From Candidatus Limnocylindria bacterium (GTDB lineage Bacteria > Chloroflexota > Limnocylindria > QHBO01): a DNA stretch of 5,144 nt. The stretch is from assembly GCA_030146365.1 (NCBI GenBank), contig JASLBU010000075.1, positions 1-5,144 of the forward strand, read 5' to 3'. Below are positions 3,727 to 5,144 of the stretch, piece after piece. How positions within the stretch are numbered: the first letter of the stretch is position 1; each line of letters opens with the position of its first letter. A model generated the notes under the pieces. It saw nothing but the letters and a program-made list of their open reading frames with translations. It searched no databases and was not told the DNA's origin. Position numbers and translations under genes: made by a program.

Positions 3727-5144
3727 GTGGCCGACACCCCGCGCTCGGTGCTCGTCGTCGACGACGAGCCCGATATTCGATCACTGCTGTCCGACCTTCT
3801 CGCGGAGGAGGGCTACACCGTGCGCACGGCCGGCACCGCCGCAGACGCCCACGCCGAGATCACCAACGAGCCCCCGGACCTCGTGATGATGGACGTGCAG
3901 CTGCCGGACCAGGACGGCATCGCGCTGCTCAAGACGCTGAAGCGTGAGCACTCCGACCTCGAGGTGATCGTGATGACCGCCTTCGGCGGCTCCTCGACCG
4001 CGATCAAGGCCATGGAGCACGGCGCGTACGACTACGTCACCAAGCCGTTCGAGATTGATGACCTCGTGGCGACCATGAGGCGCGTGTTCGAGCACGCTGA
4101 CATGTCGCACGAGGTCTCCGCCCTGCGCCTGGAGCTGGGCAAGAGCGCCGCGGAGCGCGAGCGGATCGTCGGCTCCTCGAAGCCGATGATGGAGGTCTTC
4201 AAGCTCATCGGGAAGGTCGCCTCCGCCGATGCCACCGTGCTGATCACCGGCGAGTCGGGGACGGGCAAGGAGCTCATCGCCGAGGCCCTCCACCGGGCCT
4301 CGAAGCGCAACCCGCATCCGCTCGTGAAGGTGTCCTGCGCCGCGCTCCCCGAATCCCTGCTGGAGACGGAGCTGTTCGGCCACGAGAAGGGATCCTTCAC
4401 TGGCGCAATGACCATGCGCAAGGGCCGCTTCGAGACGGCGAACAAGGGCACGATCTTCCTCGACGAGATCGGCGAGATGACGCTCGGGACCCAGACGAAG
4501 CTGCTCCGCATCCTCCAGGAGCGGGAGTTCGAGCGGATCGGCTCGAACGTGCCGATCAAGATCGACATCCGGGTGATCGCGGCCACGAACCGCAACCTGT
4601 CGGAGGAGGTCGAGAAGGCCAAGTTCCGCGAGGACCTGTACTACCGCCTCAACGTGATTCACATCCACATGCCGCCGCTGCGAGAGCGCAAGGACGACAT
4701 CCCGCTGCTCGTCGAGCACTTCCTCGCGAAGTTCCGCCACGCGGCGAACGCGATCCCGACCTCGATCACCGAGGAGGCCCTCCAGAAGCTCATCGAGTAC
4801 GAGTGGCCGGGCAACGTCCGGGAGCTCGAGAACGCCATCGAGCGCGCGGTCGTCCTGTCCCGTGGCAACCCGATCGCCGTGGAGCACCTCCCGTTCGGCG
4901 ACCGGCGCGAGGCGCGTGACCGTTCGCGGCTGGCCCAGCGTCGCACCCGGCTCGAGGAAGAGTCCGACGCCGACCTCGACGCCTTCGAGGACGAGTCGGC
5001 CAACGGTTCCGGACACGCCACGGCCGGGAACGGCAGTTCACGGGCTGGGGCGGGCTCATTCAAGGAGCGCGTCGCGGCGCTCGAGAAGGAGCTGATCCGC
5101 GAGGCGCTCGCACGCACCGATGGCAACCGCACCAAGGCCGCCGA
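3727..5144 (+). CDS. NtrC-family sigma-54-dependent response regulator (3' end outside window)
   Basis: A cytoplasmic transcription activator that, once phosphorylated by a histidine kinase, uses ATP to open promoters bound by sigma-54 RNA polymerase. 472 codons are visible. The receiver domain (about 7-120) has the acidic pair D12-D13, phosphoacceptor D56, T84 and K106-P107, so it should be phosphorylatable. A helical linker (about 122-148) leads to the AAA+ domain (about 149-380). This contains Walker A GESGTGKE (175-182), the sigma-54 contact loop as GSFTGA (222-227; the usual form is GAFTGA), Walker B GTIFLDEIGE (241-250), FREDLYYRLNV (300-310), PPLRERKDDIP (316-326) and the sensor II stretch WPGNVREL (360-367, with R365). 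A long charged, Ser/Gly-rich linker (about 390-443) precedes the start of a Fis-type helix-turn-helix (from about 450, ending in GNRTKAA), which is cut by the window end. The gene has its own promoter and ribosome binding site. No kinase or sigma-54 gene is in view, so the stimulus and targets are unknown. I cannot assign a named member. Confidence 0.96.
   Translation, partial: MADTPRSVLVVDDEPDIRSLLSDLLAEEGYTVRTAGTAADAHAEITNEPPDLVMMDVQLPDQDGIALLKTLKREHSDLEVIVMTAFGGSSTAIKAMEHGAYDYVTKPFEIDDLVATMRRVFEHADMSHEVSALRLELGKSAAERERIVGSSKPMMEVFKLIGKVASADATVLITGESGTGKELIAEALHRASKRNPHPLVKVSCAALPESLLETELFGHEKGSFTGAMTMRKGRFETANKGTIFLDEIGEMTLGTQTKLLRILQEREFERIGSNVPIKIDIRVIAATNRNLSEEVEKAKFREDLYYRLNVIHIHMPPLRERKDDIPLLVEHFLAKFRHAANAIPTSITEEALQKLIEYEWPGNVRELENAIERAVVLSRGNPIAVEHLPFGDRREARDRSRLAQRRTRLEEESDADLDAFEDESANGSGHATAGNGSSRAGAGSFKERVAALEKELIREALARTDGNRTKAA

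Noticed and set aside
3633..3947. A 104-codon + strand frame starting before the regulator
   Set aside because: It overlaps the promoter, the leader and the receiver domain in another phase, is Arg/His-rich, and has no sensible start signal.
3781..5016. A 411-codon open frame on the - strand opposite the response regulator
   Set aside because: The + strand encodes an unmistakable REC/AAA+ protein here. The antisense translation is Arg/Leu/Glu/Val-rich low-complexity sequence with no recognisable domain, as expected from codon bias in GC-rich DNA.

Overview
The window is very GC-rich (about two thirds G+C by eye), uses GTG as well as ATG starts, and is packed with genes that all read on the + strand. 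The gene types are bacterial: a c-di-GMP-type HD-GYP phosphohydrolase, a DUF5317 membrane domain fused to a major facilitator (MFS) transporter, and an NtrC-family sigma-54 activator. DUF5317 together with high GC fits a Chloroflexota- or Actinomycetota-like lineage. The sigma-54 activator argues against most Actinomycetota, so a high-GC Chloroflexota relative or another little-cultured phylum is my best guess. The phylum cannot be settled from 5 kb.

Layout. Positions 2-922 hold the 3' part of a membrane-anchored HD-GYP protein whose frame is open to the window edge. Its last 14 bases overlap the start (909) of a 644-residue DUF5317-MFS fusion ending at 2843. A perfect 8-bp hairpin (888-907) lies just before the second start codon, so the two genes look translationally coupled. 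After a 43-base gap with a possible extended -10 element, two small one-helix membrane proteins follow (2887-3171, GTG start, and 3168-3617) with an ATGA stop/start overlap. I do not recognise either. The second ends in a Ser/Pro/Glu-rich tail built partly from 24-bp (8-codon) repeats.

The only real intergenic region is 3618-3726. It holds a good sigma-70-type promoter (3633-3661), two nested inverted repeats lying between and over its -35 and -10 boxes (a candidate operator), a hairpin just after the predicted transcription start, and a strong GGAGG ribosome binding site. This drives a response regulator (GTG at 3727, running off the end at 5144) with REC, sigma-54 AAA+ and the beginning of a Fis-type helix-turn-helix.

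Together these look like two signalling modules side by side. One is an HD-GYP/transporter operon, probably linking c-di-GMP turnover to a membrane carrier of unknown substrate. The other is a separately promoted sigma-54 regulator whose kinase and targets are not in view. I see no CRISPR array, mobile element, tRNA or rRNA. There is no clear-cut undescribed system. The most original points are the DUF5317-MFS fusion coupled to HD-GYP, its possible internal start, the unknown small membrane pair, and the operator-like repeats before the regulator.
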